Positions 53,874-56,264 are shown, counted from the first letter of the stretch. The stretch is DNA of 64,000 nt from Salticus scenicus (GCA_963930645.1 OZ005651.1:127729731-127793730); one strand, 5' to 3'. Numbers and translations: made by a program. Notes: generated by a model not told the origin, from the sequence alone.

Positions 53874-54467
53874 ATGTATTTCTATGATATATAACAAAAA
53901 ATGCTACATTTTTCTTACATAAATTTATCAGTATATGCAAAATATAAATATTATTCATTACTCTTACTTTCTATCCAAAGACAATTTTTCCTGTATGTTT
54001 TTATTACTTTTTATATAAATAATCGTAATAGTAATAACACGCCAACAATGAAAATTGTCCCAGATAAAGAATAAACTGTCAAAAATTCTAGTTGCATTCA
54101 GAATACAAAATTGCAGATTTGTGATATTTACTTATTTTTTCACATCTTCCCGAAGGAAAACTTCCTTTTGTTTAAGAACAATAACTCTAGTGACTTGTTT
54201 AATTTTTTTAATATTTTATGAAAGTATCTTAAAATGCTAAATACAAAATTCTAAAATCAAATACAAACATTAAAATTACAAAAAAAATTGTTTTCGGTTA
54301 CTCAAGAAACACACCTCTTAAAAAAAAAAAGACAGGTTAATTATAAAGGGGAGAGACCTATGAAAATGCATCATATTGACATTAATTTTTATAAACACAA
54401 TGGACTTAATACAAAAATTACTTACATTATCTCGTGCTCTATAAGTAAAATATTTAGGGAACTGTTG
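2775..54467 (-). CDS. ACC: Acetyl-CoA carboxylase, C-terminal 22 exons (5' part outside window)
   Basis: ACC makes malonyl-CoA from acetyl-CoA, the committed step of fatty-acid synthesis, in the cytosol or at the mitochondrial surface. Twenty-two minus-strand exons join into 3,042 bases in one frame (1,013 residues plus stop). All splice sites are GT-AG and neighbouring phases match. Residues 1 to about 260 are the end of the central region ([17 protein letters not shown]). About 280-950 are the carboxyltransferase, with [60 protein letters not shown] and [15 protein letters not shown]. The C-terminus ([14 protein letters not shown]) matches animal ACC. Length fits: animal ACCs have about 2,300 residues, so roughly the first 1,300 are missing. 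The next upstream exon was not found between 54,468 and 64,000, so that intron exceeds 9.5 kb. ACC1 and ACC2 cannot be told apart without the N-terminus. Identification is by recognising conserved family sequence; no search was run. Confidence 0.97.
3340..3463 (+). repeat. tRNA-derived SINE fragment (copy 1)
   Basis: It reads GAGTTTGAATCCAGGTCAC followed by a body ending GAATATGGGCTAGAACTCTT. The same blocks, in the same order, occur in the copies at 6.9, 49.2 and 52.4 kb. The TTTGAATCC part is a decayed RNA polymerase III box B. Confidence 0.6.
3926..3960. repeat. GC-rich palindromic block
   Basis: A G-run and C-run palindrome centred on GGGGGGCTGCCGCCCCCC, followed by a short CAACCCCC stretch. 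Related blocks lie at 27,925-27,955 and, inverted, at 29,118-29,150 inside the composite element. It stands out in AT-rich DNA. Confidence 0.6.
3997..4502 (+). mobile_element. Possible solo LTR
   Basis: Starts TGTTACGGAATTG, has a TATA box (TATAAAAGG, 4210-4218) and, 213 bases later, AATAAA at 4431-4436, the order expected of an LTR promoter and poly(A) signal. It would end near ACGAAACA at 4502. No partner LTR or internal region is adjacent and no clear target duplication was found, so a decayed promoter-like repeat remains possible. Confidence 0.4.
4745..6780. repeat. 173-bp tandem array with CAGA-rich junctions
   Basis: The marker GGCCGTAATG or a variant recurs near 5381, 5550, 5723, 6033, 6205, 6378 and 6551. 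Steps are 169, 173, 173, 310, 172, 173 and 173 bases. The 310-base step holds an insertion that begins with a (CAGA)n/(CGGA)n run (5876-5915). A second CAGA run (6703-6735) closes the array. More decayed copies extend left to about 4745. The repeats read open on the minus strand as overlapping repetitive peptides (with [16 protein letters not shown]), but frame changes every unit, so this is not treated as a gene. Confidence 0.85.
6862..7026 (-). repeat. tRNA-derived SINE fragment (copy 2)
   Basis: Shares TCTTTCTAAG.GGTTCTAGC, the GAGAAAACC-like block and the decayed box B (read on the minus strand from ACTCGGGTTCAAAT) with the copies at 49.2 and 52.4 kb. It abuts the end of the 173-bp array. 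Confidence 0.55.
7027..9205. other. Intronic AT-rich DNA, nothing recognised
   Basis: Part of the last ACC intron. It contains loosely repeated phrases such as CTGCAAATCAACAAAATT and TTAATTTATATTTAATCAC every few hundred bases, suggesting an old decayed tandem array. There is a (TTA)n run at about 8571-8596. No coding frame or element ends were identified. Confidence 0.4.
9206..9570. mobile_element. Foldback/MITE-like element with CCCAGCT ends
   Basis: Inverted ends CCCAGCTAAAAAAAGTCTT (left) and AAGACTTTTTTT...AGCTGGG (right) continue inward as matching arms. Both arms carry ACTGCAGATAATGTAAAGG/TATTTGGAACAAT or its complement. The left arm is itself duplicated (9206-9300 and 9345-9385). No clear target duplication was found. 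Confidence 0.6.
9571..12541. other. Intronic AT-rich DNA, nothing firmly recognised
   Basis: No coding frame stands out. At 10,850-11,130 a phrase of the type GCAAAATTTTCACATATTTCGGGAA recurs at least twice, hinting at a decayed tandem repeat. Short runs such as C10 near 11,312 are present. Confidence 0.3.
12542..13513 (+). CDS. Penelope-like reverse transcriptase (partial element)
   Basis: A 323-residue open frame with no stop, in the order expected of Penelope-like reverse transcriptases. [16 protein letters not shown] (25-40) matches the family's LPKIHKP...RPI. The motif A region [11 protein letters not shown] (97-107) has the first catalytic Asp at 98. Motif B is [16 protein letters not shown] (162-177) and motif [10 protein letters not shown] (194-202) has the catalytic Asp pair at 197-198. 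FLDLKI lies at 234-239 and the thumb-like YDKRQDF...[20 protein letters not shown] follows. The start shown is just the first Met; conserved N-terminal sequence is missing. The frame ends at a stop before an A-run, without the GIY-YIG domain most such elements carry. It lies antisense to ACC in its last intron. It could instead be another RT family with the same YIDD layout. Confidence 0.75.
   Translation: MTFIYIYYYKLLQLPFNNFNYPYIVLIPKFHKPPIKFRTVTVGCNTYNNNANKALLDILKQIYKCTCKVDNLHCLKNSFQLIQYIKSLDSIDNIMTFDFQDLFNNIELLDLSNIIYSLFQEYKAQINLPYNFKEEKFKTLLNFVIHNNYIFHNNDIYLQQLGIPQGGCSSSILADLYLYYYEKQICNDDVRFYRYIDDIIVFYLNKNSQNGFSFNYPPNLKLTQNTLTNQSINFLDLKIIIDGNKLYTDIYDKRQDFCFNVNLFTHFNSCLHLSVFRNIIINHLFRINNLCSAKFKNKNINKLITATAKMGFPKNFVFSILYP
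13514..14321 (+). mobile_element. 3' tail of the Penelope-like element, ending in (TA)n
   Basis: Follows the reverse transcriptase. After an A-run (about 13,531-13,557) and a G-rich patch (13,619-13,700) comes a region from about 13,855. It includes GAAATTTGCATTTTTAAATC, GGCAGGCTGGGGGAGTG and GTAACCCCACAGGCAAGTCA. The same blocks recur inverted at 35,080-35,375. It ends with CTACTATGCTTAATAGATC and a (TA)n run (14,287-14,321). Similar ends are found at 18.8 and 34.75 kb. Confidence 0.65.
14455..15175 (-). pseudogene. Old Ty3/gypsy integrase remnant
   Basis: Translated on the minus strand in shifting frames, 15,180 down to 15,000 gives [16 protein letters not shown] followed by a YYPRSN-like piece. 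This matches the integrase core D(N)G.EF.S..F ... YHP.SNG. Further on, a [10 protein letters not shown] piece (about 14,690) resembles the TGISPAELM segment. A FGHGP.WIPG-like piece (about 14,540) resembles the C-terminal GPKW.PG motif. Stops and frameshifts throughout show it is long dead. Confidence 0.5.
15191..16240. other. Intronic DNA, nothing recognised
   Basis: AT-rich with no convincing frame. It may include more of the decayed gypsy element that ends near 15,175, but no motif supports this. Confidence 0.3.
16281..16352 (-). tRNA. tRNA-Thr(TGT)-like gene, copy 1
   Basis: A 72-base cloverleaf. The acceptor stem GCCTGGA/TCCAGGC is perfect, the D arm is GCTC/GAGC, and the anticodon stem TTGAC/GTCAA has loop CTTGTAA (anticodon TGT). 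The T arm is CGGGG/CCCGG, with one G-G mismatch in the usual register. Boxes A (TAGCTCAATTGG) and B (GGTTCGAGTCC) are intact. Outside the tRNA, CTGAGTGA..TAATGC upstream pairs with GCATTATTTTCACTCAG downstream. The repeat context makes a tRNA-derived mobile sequence likelier than a working tRNA gene. Confidence 0.6.
16570..16641 (-). pseudogene. tRNA-Thr-like copy 2, anticodon changed to TAT
   Basis: A direct repeat of copy 1, about 289 bases away, with the same flanks. Two bases differ in the tRNA. One turns the loop into CTTATAA, so the anticodon would be TAT (Ile). The other lies in the T stem (CCCGG to CACGG on the tRNA strand). Both suggest an unconstrained copy. Confidence 0.6.
16682..16753 (+). 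pseudogene. tRNA-Thr-like copy 3, inverted, with replaced acceptor 5' half
   Basis: Matches copy 1 on the opposite strand from TAGCTC onward, with anticodon TGT. The first seven bases read GGCAGAA instead of GCCTGGA, so the acceptor stem cannot form. The change coincides with the junction of the inverted repeat. Confidence 0.65.
16900..17185 (+). pseudogene. GIY-YIG endonuclease remnant
   Basis: One frame reads [13 protein letters not shown], a stop, then [16 protein letters not shown]. This fits the (Y)YIG.T.RTL..RI.EH..NI core of GIY-YIG nucleases, the endonuclease of Penelope-like elements. The frame continues to about 17,185 ([20 protein letters not shown]). The conserved Arg codon after RTLAI is a stop, so it is dead. 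It may belong to the reverse-transcriptase family at 12.5 kb or a different one. Confidence 0.5.
17678..17758. repeat. Short palindrome (20-bp arms)
   Basis: ATATTCAATATAAATCCAAT (from 17,678) is repeated inverted as ATTGGATTTATATTGAATAT (ending 17,758), with about 41 bases between. It may be the core of a small foldback element or a decayed MITE. Confidence 0.6.
17759..18588. other. AT-rich intron end, nothing recognised
   Basis: Contains poly(A) runs at about 18,443-18,461 and 18,543-18,571, immediately before the donor of ACC exon u. No frame or element end was recognised. Confidence 0.3.
18589..18722 (-). CDS. ACC: ACC exon u (residues 911-954 plus 2 bases)
   Basis: Encodes [40 protein letters not shown] and TDIR, then AG of a Ser or Arg codon. 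It corresponds to AYVWDNNKDLAEWLEKQL..NIKC..RD....IR. It is 134 bases with acceptor tttcag and donor gtaag. Confidence 0.96.
18786..18990 (-). mobile_element. Penelope-like 3' tail, truncated copy with (TA)n
   Basis: A (TA)n run (18,792-18,844) is followed on the plus strand by blocks matching the 34.9-35.06 kb copy: CATAGTA(A/G)AAG.CAA, GCAACAGATACAATATCACTGAAAC and TAGGAGATGCTCAGAAA. They also match, inverted, the end of the 12.5-14.3 kb element. Only the last 150 bases or so of the family remain. Confidence 0.55.
18991..20122. other. Intronic DNA, nothing firmly recognised
   Basis: AT-rich. A stretch at 20,025-20,085 (GTAGCTTACTTAGTAGAGCA ... GCATCCCTGGTCTAGTC) loosely resembles a decayed tRNA D-arm and T-arm but does not fold convincingly. 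Confidence 0.25.
20131..21043. mobile_element. hAT-type element, 913 bp, 8-bp duplication ATAAAAAT
   Basis: Ends TAGGGGTGGGAATCGATTAA and, on the other strand, TAGGGCTGTGCCGATTAATC; these are flanked by perfect ATAAAAAT copies (20,123-20,130 and 21,044-21,051). Subterminal CGATTAATCGG-like palindromes recur at both ends. There is no transposase frame, so it is non-autonomous. A fragment of the left end recurs inverted at 31,200-31,282. Confidence 0.85.
20361..20407. repeat. Perfect 21-bp hairpin inside the hAT element
   Basis: TCCTTGTCGAATCATGTTCT plus T (20,361-20,381) is matched exactly by its reverse complement at 20,387-20,407, leaving a 5-base loop. Such perfect arms in decayed surroundings suggest a recent origin or a selected structure. 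Confidence 0.85.
21500..22312. repeat. Long inverted repeat with about 285-base arms, roughly 95% identical
   Basis: The left arm (about 21,500-21,783) and right arm (about 22,026-22,312) are reverse complements with only scattered differences, separated by about 242 bases. The right arm reads open on the plus strand as an acidic peptide (22,066-22,272: [20 protein letters not shown], then [14 protein letters not shown]). The left arm reads the same peptide on the minus strand with several stops. The peptide looks like a piece of a real protein, perhaps the acidic tail of a transposase, but I do not recognise it. A direct repeat (AAAGGATTAAAATTCAT) also lies at both 21,481 and 21,964. Confidence 0.85.
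22313..23617. other. Intronic AT-rich DNA, nothing recognised
   Basis: No element ends or coding motifs seen. It contains an A-run at about 23,058-23,074. Confidence 0.3.
23618..23788 (-). CDS. ACC: ACC exon t (residues 854-910)
   Basis: Encodes [40 protein letters not shown] and [17 protein letters not shown]. It matches [15 protein letters not shown] and DG...AMLRRWFVE near the ACC C-terminus. It is 171 bases, phase 0 at both ends. Confidence 0.97.
24400..24569. mobile_element. hAT MITE, 170 bp, 8-bp duplication GTGAAACC
   Basis: Terminal inverted repeats CAGTGGCGGAT and ATCCGCCACTG are flanked by perfect GTGAAACC copies (24,392-24,399 and 24,570-24,577). The interior has opposed G-runs and C-runs that can pair. 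A fragment of a similar element lies near 31,685-31,735. Confidence 0.93.
24794..25061 (-). CDS. ACC: ACC exon s (residues 764-853)
   Basis: Completes Arg, then [52 protein letters not shown] and KGAIQ. The basic EIRFRKKD stretch corresponds to the EIKFRRKD segment that carries CoA-contacting residues in human ACC1; here the first Lys is Arg. It is 268 bases, ending in phase 0. Confidence 0.97.
25062..26345. other. Intronic AT-rich DNA with a small palindrome
   Basis: TTTTTATCTTGTAATAATTACAAGATAAACAA near 25,448-25,480 is a short palindrome, given here for its position only. Otherwise nothing was recognised. Confidence 0.3.
27925..27956. repeat. GC-rich block related to the one at 3.93 kb
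   Basis: Reads GAGGCTACCGCCCCCCTCAA then CCCC, close to the 3,926-3,960 block, at the centre of the inner palindrome of the composite element. An inverted relative lies at 29,118-29,150. Confidence 0.55.
28640..30090. repeat. 174-bp tandem repeats related to the 4.7-6.8 kb array
   Basis: GCTTTGGAATACTTTCGGGT then GTCCCTGT occurs at 29,739 and 29,913, 174 bases apart. Weaker copies lie near 28,690, 29,300 and 29,590. GTGTCCCTGTACAC(A/G)AA-type sequence and CAGACAGA/GGACGGA junctions (28,829-28,850, 29,436-29,470, 30,056-30,090) are shared with the array at 4,745-6,780, as is the period. Confidence 0.65.
30369..30674. mobile_element. piggyBac-like MITE, 306 bp, TTAA-flanked
   Basis: Both ends abut TTAA (30,365-30,368 and 30,675-30,678). 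The termini are CCCTTATCGCTTG and, on the other strand, CCCTTAACGCTTGGCAT. A subterminal palindrome TGTCCC...GGGACA lies near the left end. TTAA targeting is the mark of piggyBac elements. Confidence 0.7.
31200..31282. mobile_element. Fragment of the 20.1-kb hAT family
   Basis: Matches, inverted, the left end of the hAT element at 20,131: ATTAACCCAGTTAAAACTCT and GATTCCCACCCCTA. Only about 80 bases remain. Confidence 0.7.
31283..33201. other. Intronic DNA before ACC exon r, little recognised
   Basis: Holds a fragment with opposed G-runs and C-runs at 31,685-31,735 like the 24.4-kb MITE. There are T-runs (31,989-32,014, 32,095-32,110), a C-run (about 32,133-32,147) and an unrecognised non-repetitive stretch at 32,240-33,090. 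Confidence 0.3.
33202..33379 (-). CDS. ACC: ACC exon r (residues 705-763 plus 2 bases)
   Basis: Completes Asp, then [40 protein letters not shown] and [16 protein letters not shown], ending AG of an Arg codon. It matches [16 protein letters not shown] and Q.V.VYIPP.AELRGG.WVV. It is 178 bases. An 8.1-kb intron follows. Confidence 0.97.
33490..33625 (-). CDS. ACC: ACC exon q (residues 660-704 plus 1 base), NWRGFSGG motif
   Basis: Encodes [40 protein letters not shown] and GGMK. The Arg of NWRGFSGG (fragment residue 697) is, from family knowledge, one of the conserved carboxyltransferase arginines that recognise the carboxyl group. It is 136 bases; donor gtaaag follows one base of an Asp codon. 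Confidence 0.97.
34083..34127. repeat. (TA)n microsatellite
   Basis: About 22 TA units in the intron between ACC exons p and q, with no Penelope-like tail next to it. Confidence 0.95.
34337..34530 (-). CDS. ACC: ACC exon p (residues 595-659)
   Basis: Completes an Asn codon and encodes [40 protein letters not shown] and [20 protein letters not shown], ending [23 protein letters not shown] is a hallmark of ACC. It is 194 bases, ending in phase 0 with donor gtaggt. Confidence 0.97.
34613..34733 (-). CDS. ACC: ACC exon o (residues 555-594 plus 1 base)
   Basis: Encodes [20 protein letters not shown] and [20 protein letters not shown], with one base left over. DPVDR and P..PYDPR..LAGR are conserved linker motifs between the two carboxyltransferase halves. 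Two overlapping tag acceptors exist; only the upstream one (exon starting at 34733) keeps the phase. It is 121 bases. Confidence 0.94.
35620..35801. mobile_element. MITE, 182 bp, duplication TAGATG
   Basis: Near-perfect inverted ends of about 40 bases: CAGAGCTGCCAACCTAATC then GGCAAATTGTTAGTACCGCC on the left, their complement on the right. TAGATG lies on both sides (35,614-35,619 and 35,802-35,807). It is nested in the Penelope-like copy, so it is younger. Confidence 0.85.
36010..36374 (-). pseudogene. GIY-YIG endonuclease domain of a Penelope-like element
   Basis: The minus-strand frame 36,374-36,147 carries [20 protein letters not shown] followed by [12 protein letters not shown]. This matches the GIY-YIG core VYKI.C..C...YIGET...L..RI..H, with Gln where the conserved Arg is expected. 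After a stop, a shifted frame (to about 36,010) gives [13 protein letters not shown] then RLFLE and YPYGIN, which fits the end of the domain (E...I..L....P.GLN). It is broken by one frameshift. Confidence 0.65.
36539..37500 (+). mobile_element. pogo-like element with a zinc-finger (PHD-like) tail fragment
   Basis: Starts after TA with GGGGAATGTGTCTCCTGTTA; the phrase TTATGGGCACC recurs inside (36,913, 36,940). At 37,240-37,483 shifting plus-strand frames give [10 protein letters not shown], then [33 protein letters not shown] and a stop. Paired CxxC and H/C spacings resemble the C-terminal zinc finger of pogo/jerky-type transposases. Frames are broken and most of the transposase is missing. 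The right end was not found (TGTGCCCACAATTGGG at 37,622 is an internal echo). Confidence 0.55.
37501..38102. other. Intronic DNA between elements
   Basis: AT-rich, with an echo of the TGGGCAC phrase at 37,622, a (CATT)n stretch near 37,921-37,938 and a (TA)n run at 38,068-38,102. Nothing coding recognised. Confidence 0.3.
38103..38258. mobile_element. Small Tigger-like MITE in a (TA)n run
   Basis: Left GAACCTTGTTAACATGAACA and right (other strand) GAACCTCGTTAACATGAATC form inverted ends, with extra GTTAACATGAA copies inside. TA-rich DNA lies on both sides. It resembles the Tigger terminal pattern CAGTTGAACCTCGTTA. Confidence 0.7.
38333..38476 (-). CDS. ACC: ACC exon n (residues 507-554)
   Basis: Encodes [36 protein letters not shown] and [10 protein letters not shown]. 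It matches [22 protein letters not shown]....D..EG....L.WLSYMPK. It is 144 bases, phase 0 at both ends, with donor gtataa. Confidence 0.97.
38564..38674 (-). CDS. ACC: ACC exon m (residues 470-506), CoA-binding Arg
   Basis: Encodes [35 protein letters not shown]. This is one of the most conserved carboxyltransferase segments. From family knowledge, the Arg of VTCR is the residue annotated as CoA-binding in human ACC1 (about position 1823, from memory). It is 111 bases, phase 0 at both ends. Confidence 0.97.
38949..39046 (-). CDS. ACC: ACC exon l (residues 437-469)
   Basis: GG completes the Gly codon; the exon then encodes [20 protein letters not shown] and [12 protein letters not shown]. It matches the G(K)EEG.G.ENL..SG.IAGE.S.AY..I.TIS block of the carboxyltransferase. 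It is 98 bases and ends in phase 0 with donor gtatttt. Confidence 0.95.
39668..40199. mobile_element. piggyBac-like MITE, 532 bp, TTAA-flanked
   Basis: TTAA lies at 39,664-39,667 and 40,200-40,203. Termini are CCTATTACC and, on the other strand, CCCATTAACCGCC. A perfect 13-bp palindrome, TCTGGTGTTGCAT and its complement, sits near the left end (39,677-39,704). A half-copy, ATGCAACACC, lies near 40,060. A plus-strand frame at 39,919-40,113 shows no known domain. Confidence 0.7.
40204..41075. other. Intronic DNA, nothing recognised
   Basis: AT-rich apart from a C-rich patch near 40,240-40,265. It ends with the CTTCACAC duplication of the next element. Confidence 0.3.
41076..42023. mobile_element. 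hAT-type element, 948 bp, 8-bp duplication CTTCACAC
   Basis: Ends TAGAGTCCTGCACAGGTTGG and (other strand) TAGAGCCCTGCTTCAGGTCG; perfect CTTCACAC copies lie at 41,068-41,075 and 42,024-42,031. Subterminal regions repeat ACCCGACC-like and GTCGACCCGA-like phrases, probably transposase-binding repeats. No transposase frame. Confidence 0.92.
42383..42570. mobile_element. Foldback MITE, about 188 bp
   Basis: Left GTGCTTTAGCTCACTGCTTG and right CAAGCAGTGGGCTAAAGCAC are inverted. Inner TTGGCAA/TTGCCAA copies also pair. The outermost bases (GGTGAAA versus CCACCC) match less well, and no clear duplication was found. Confidence 0.7.
42571..43678. other. Intronic AT-rich DNA, nothing recognised
   Basis: No frame or element end recognised before ACC exon k. 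Confidence 0.3.
43679..43799 (-). CDS. ACC: ACC exon k (residues 397-436 plus 1 base)
   Basis: Encodes [20 protein letters not shown] and [16 protein letters not shown], then one base of a Gly codon. The motifs [10 protein letters not shown] and [12 protein letters not shown] are conserved in ACC. It is 121 bases. The intron after it is 4.6 kb and holds two mobile elements. Confidence 0.96.
43965..44102 (-). CDS. ACC: ACC exon j (residues 351-396)
   Basis: Encodes [40 protein letters not shown] and PENPDK. It carries the carboxyltransferase motif [12 protein letters not shown]. It is 138 bases, phase 0 at both ends, with donor gttag. Confidence 0.97.
44323..44454 (-). CDS. ACC: ACC exon i (residues 307-350)
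   Basis: Encodes [38 protein letters not shown] and ILFL. It matches [25 protein letters not shown], with Cys where many animals have Gly before NDIT. It is 132 bases, phase 0 at both ends. Confidence 0.97.
45375..45515 (-). CDS. ACC: ACC exon h (residues 260-306)
   Basis: Encodes [10 protein letters not shown] through [20 protein letters not shown] to END. The YTELVLD and RLPG blocks mark the start of the N-terminal half of the carboxyltransferase domain. It is 141 bases, phase 0 at both ends. Confidence 0.96.
45609..45876 (-). CDS. ACC: ACC exon g (residues 170-259)
   Basis: One base completes an Arg codon, then [45 protein letters not shown] and [13 protein letters not shown]. This joins the central region to the carboxyltransferase, and the TPYVTKD..Q.KRFQAQ motif is diagnostic of animal ACC. 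It is 268 bases and ends in phase 0 with donor gtattt. Confidence 0.97.
45877..46319. other. Intronic DNA upstream of exon g, nothing recognised
   Basis: AT-rich with a C-run near 46,228-46,238. Confidence 0.25.
46320..46870. repeat. Short tandem array, about three units of 190-200 bp
   Basis: The phrases AATAATTACA..GA.(C/A)AAGAAATATT, AAGCAAGTTT(A/G)AAATG, AAAGATTGGGAA and AACATTTGATTGCCGAT occur in the same order at about 46,430-46,580 and 46,625-46,790. A weaker first copy starts near 46,320. The end carries repeated AATTCGGGAG phrases (46,817-46,878). Confidence 0.6.
46871..49205. other. Intronic DNA, nothing firmly recognised
   Basis: Two stretches (47,500-47,820 and 48,000-48,430) are less AT-rich and read like decayed element sequence. 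The second holds an 87-codon plus-strand frame (48,169-48,432) without a known domain. T-runs lie at 48,570-48,597. Confidence 0.25.
49210..49388 (-). repeat. tRNA-derived SINE (copy 3)
   Basis: Matches the 52.4-kb copy over its body and tRNA-like head. On the minus strand it has CAGCTGAGCAG, GCTCAAAGCTGGTTAGATG and a box B region AGGTTCGACTCCAGGTCAC. Confidence 0.75.
49815..50761. mobile_element. pogo-like non-autonomous element, 947 bp, TA-flanked
   Basis: Ends GGGGAAAGTGGTGTACCTTG and (other strand) GGGGAAGATGGGGTACCTCG, each next to TA (49,813-49,814 and 50,762-50,763). The phrase GTACCTTGGAC recurs at 49,828, near 50,190 and near 50,562, so the terminal motif is repeated inside. There is no transposase frame. 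Confidence 0.8.
50841..50932 (-). CDS. ACC: ACC exon f (residues 140-169 plus 2 bases)
   Basis: Encodes [20 protein letters not shown] then [10 protein letters not shown]. It ends with AG of an Arg codon completed by the next exon. The [16 protein letters not shown] block is near-invariant in animal ACC. The following intron is about 5 kb and repeat-filled. Confidence 0.97.
51384..51452 (-). CDS. ACC: ACC exon e (residues 117-139)
   Basis: Encodes [20 protein letters not shown] then LSK, equivalent to [13 protein letters not shown] in animal ACC. It is 69 bases, phase 0 at both ends, with an intron of only 77 bases between it and exon d. Confidence 0.96.
51530..51619 (-). CDS. ACC: ACC exon d (residues 87-116)
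   Basis: Encodes [20 protein letters not shown] followed by [10 protein letters not shown]. This is the [22 protein letters not shown] signature of animal ACC. It is 90 bases, phase 0 at both ends, with donor gtaaat. Confidence 0.96.
51620..52352. other. Intronic AT-rich DNA, nothing recognised
   Basis: Between ACC exon d and the SINE; no frame or element end recognised. Confidence 0.25.
52353..52585 (-). repeat. tRNA-derived SINE (best copy, copy 4)
   Basis: The minus strand starts GCCCACCAGCGGCTGAGCGG (box A-like) and has box B GGGTTCGATCCCAGG. It runs through a body with AAATATGGGCTAGGACTCCT and ends in a simple tail of CCAA units (52,353-52,367). This is the usual layout of a tRNA-derived SINE mobilised by a LINE. 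It is about 230 bases, the most complete of four copies here. Confidence 0.8.
53085..53162 (-). CDS. ACC: ACC exon c (residues 61-86)
   Basis: Encodes [20 protein letters not shown] followed by SDLVTK. This corresponds to the [19 protein letters not shown] block of the central region. It is 78 bases, phase 0 at both ends, and separated from exon b by an intron of only 100 bases. Confidence 0.96.
53263..53400 (-). CDS. ACC: ACC exon b (residues 15-60)
   Basis: Begins [20 protein letters not shown] and ends HLYLGKAK, a near-invariant stretch of the animal ACC central region. It is 138 bases, phase 0 at both ends, with acceptor gtag and donor gtatt. Confidence 0.96.
53842..53871. repeat. (TA)n microsatellite
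   Basis: About 15 TA units in the intron between ACC exons a and b. Other (TA)n runs lie at 14,287-14,321, 18,792-18,844, 34,083-34,127, 34,749-34,782, 36,493-36,538 and 38,068-38,102. Three of those end Penelope-like tails. Confidence 0.95.
54426..54467 (-). CDS. ACC: ACC exon a (fragment residues 1-14)
   Basis: Encodes [14 protein letters not shown], matching the conserved QFPKFFTFRARDK of animal ACC just before the [12 protein letters not shown] segment. It is 42 bases, phase 0 at both ends, with acceptor ttacag and donor gtaag. The second in-frame cag (CAACAG) could be an alternative acceptor removing two residues. This is the most 5' ACC exon in the window. Confidence 0.93.
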
Positions 54468-54728
54468 CTGTAAAAAAAAATAATAATAATAATTAAAAAT
54501 ATATAATGCTAAAATTTGACATTTAAAATAAGCATGTAAGAAAAAATTAAAAGTGTTATATTTAAGTACTAAAATATTTTATTATACTTGACAGAACTAG
54601 TGTGGTCAATAAAATGTGGTACGCAAAATAATAGCTGTTTACAGAAAATTTGTGAAAATAACATTGTATATGCAAGAGCATGTCAGCAGTGCCAGGTGCC
54701 TGTGTGCAGAGTTTAAATTGGCCCTATA

Positions 54729-55164
54729 GGGTAGGTGCTCCAGTGATTGGCATGCTTCAGTAATTGACATCTATCCCGAAACAATTAATAAATAAGAAAA
54801 ATAACAAAATCATACATTTTACATATAAGAATTTTAACATTTTATGTCAAACACTGGAGCATAGGGTGCTAATAACTGGCAAAATGAATAACTAGCAGTG
54901 TCAAACACTTGAACATAGGGGGCCAATTACTGATAAAATGAAAAACTGGCAGTGTCAATTACTGGAACACTGAGTGGGTGTCAAATAAAAATTCATAAAA
55001 AAAAAAATAGTTATCAAATGTATATATTTTAACATATATGTGGTTCTGAATGTCTTTCATACCATATGTACTAACTTAAGATTTCTAAAAATATTTTCTG
55101 ATGACTAGAACATTAAAAACATCAGAGATTGCTCTAAAAGTGTCAATCACTGGTGCACTTACCT
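54729..55164. mobile_element. TA-flanked non-autonomous element, 436 bp, with internal echoes of its ends
   Basis: Ends GGGTAGGTGCTCCAGTGATT and (other strand) AGGTAAGTGCACCAGTGATT lie next to TA (54,727-54,728 and 55,165-55,166). The phrase ACTGG..CA(T/C).GGG recurs several times inside (54,855-54,975). It has the same style as the elements at 36.5 and 49.8 kb. Confidence 0.75.
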
Positions 55165-55802
55165 TATTACCTTTTTATTTAAATATATATATATATAAAG
55201 TTATTATTCAGCAAGTCTATTGAATCTTGAACCTTAATAGCAATAAGTTTATTGAATGAAGAGAAATGTATCAAATAAAATGAAATTTAAAAATAAAAAA
55301 TAAAAAGTTATCTTGCAGAAAGAGAAAAAAATCTTATAAAGGGAGTTGCAAAAACATGAGGTACAACTGTGAGGACAAATAAAGGAAACCAAAATAGGCA
55401 GATTTAGTGTAAATATTCGTGCAGAAATGCCGCGTTGAGGCATTACAATAGATGGCTTAAATAAGAGTTGTAAGTGTAAACGTTTCTATTTGTGTCGGTC
55501 TAATTTTTAATTAAATATTTAAACAAACAAAAATAGTCTTAGTAAACTAAACGTTTCCTCACTTCATAACACTTTTTGCGAGTATTTACACATATCATAC
55601 TGATCCAAAATATCATCTCTATTCATATTATTACCAAAATGTCGATGAAAAAAGTAATTATAAAGAAACAGGCAGTTTCTTGTCGAAAGACACACTTTAT
55701 TAAGGATTATTCTTGAAAAAAAACCAGTATATTATCGTGCTCAAATTCATACCTCTAAAAGTCATAAAACAATGTTAAAAACACCACAGAGTGGAATTTC
55801 AA

Positions 55803-56138
55803 TCATTTAAGAATAAATATAAAACATTTAAATCTAAACAAACGTTCAGAATAGATGTCCGAATACAACTGATTTCTTTGGGAGTCTCTCTTTTTATTTA
55901 AATTTCTGTTGTGATTTGGCAGACTTTTGAGGTTATTCTGAAGCCAATTGATGAATCCAGAAATTTCCAGAACTCGGCTCTTATTGAAGACAGAGCTTCT
56001 AAACTTTGGAAACACTAAATTACTACTTGTCGCCATGTCGTCAAATTCATTGATAAGTTGTGAAATCTGTATCCAATATAGACAATGACCTCCCACCCTA
56101 CCTCCGTCAAAATTGAAAGAACTGCTCCTTATTTGCAC
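55803..56138 (-). CDS. Unrecognised 111-codon open frame
   Basis: Begins MQIRSSSFNFDGGRVGGHCL with an internal Met at residue 35 (MATSSNLVFPKFRSSVFNKS). It is Asn-, Ser-, Arg- and Lys-rich, without membrane segments, cysteine patterns or known motifs. It ends just inside the left end of the foldback element and lies in what is probably an ACC intron, on the same strand. It could be a single exon of an unknown gene, part of an old element, or chance. Confidence 0.15.
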   Translation of the reverse strand: MQIRSSSFNFDGGRVGGHCLYWIQISQLINEFDDMATSSNLVFPKFRSSVFNKSRVLEISGFINWLQNNLKSLPNHNRNLNKKRDSQRNQLYSDIYSERLFRFKCFIFILK

Positions 56139-56264
56139 TTAAATTGCAAATCTGCTTTTATTGCAACAAAACCTTTTAGTCCAAGTGGCGGCTGTAAAAA
56201 ATTGACTTGATAAGGTGTGAGGCTGATTTTTTTTCTATAGATAGAATTCATTGTTACAATGAAA

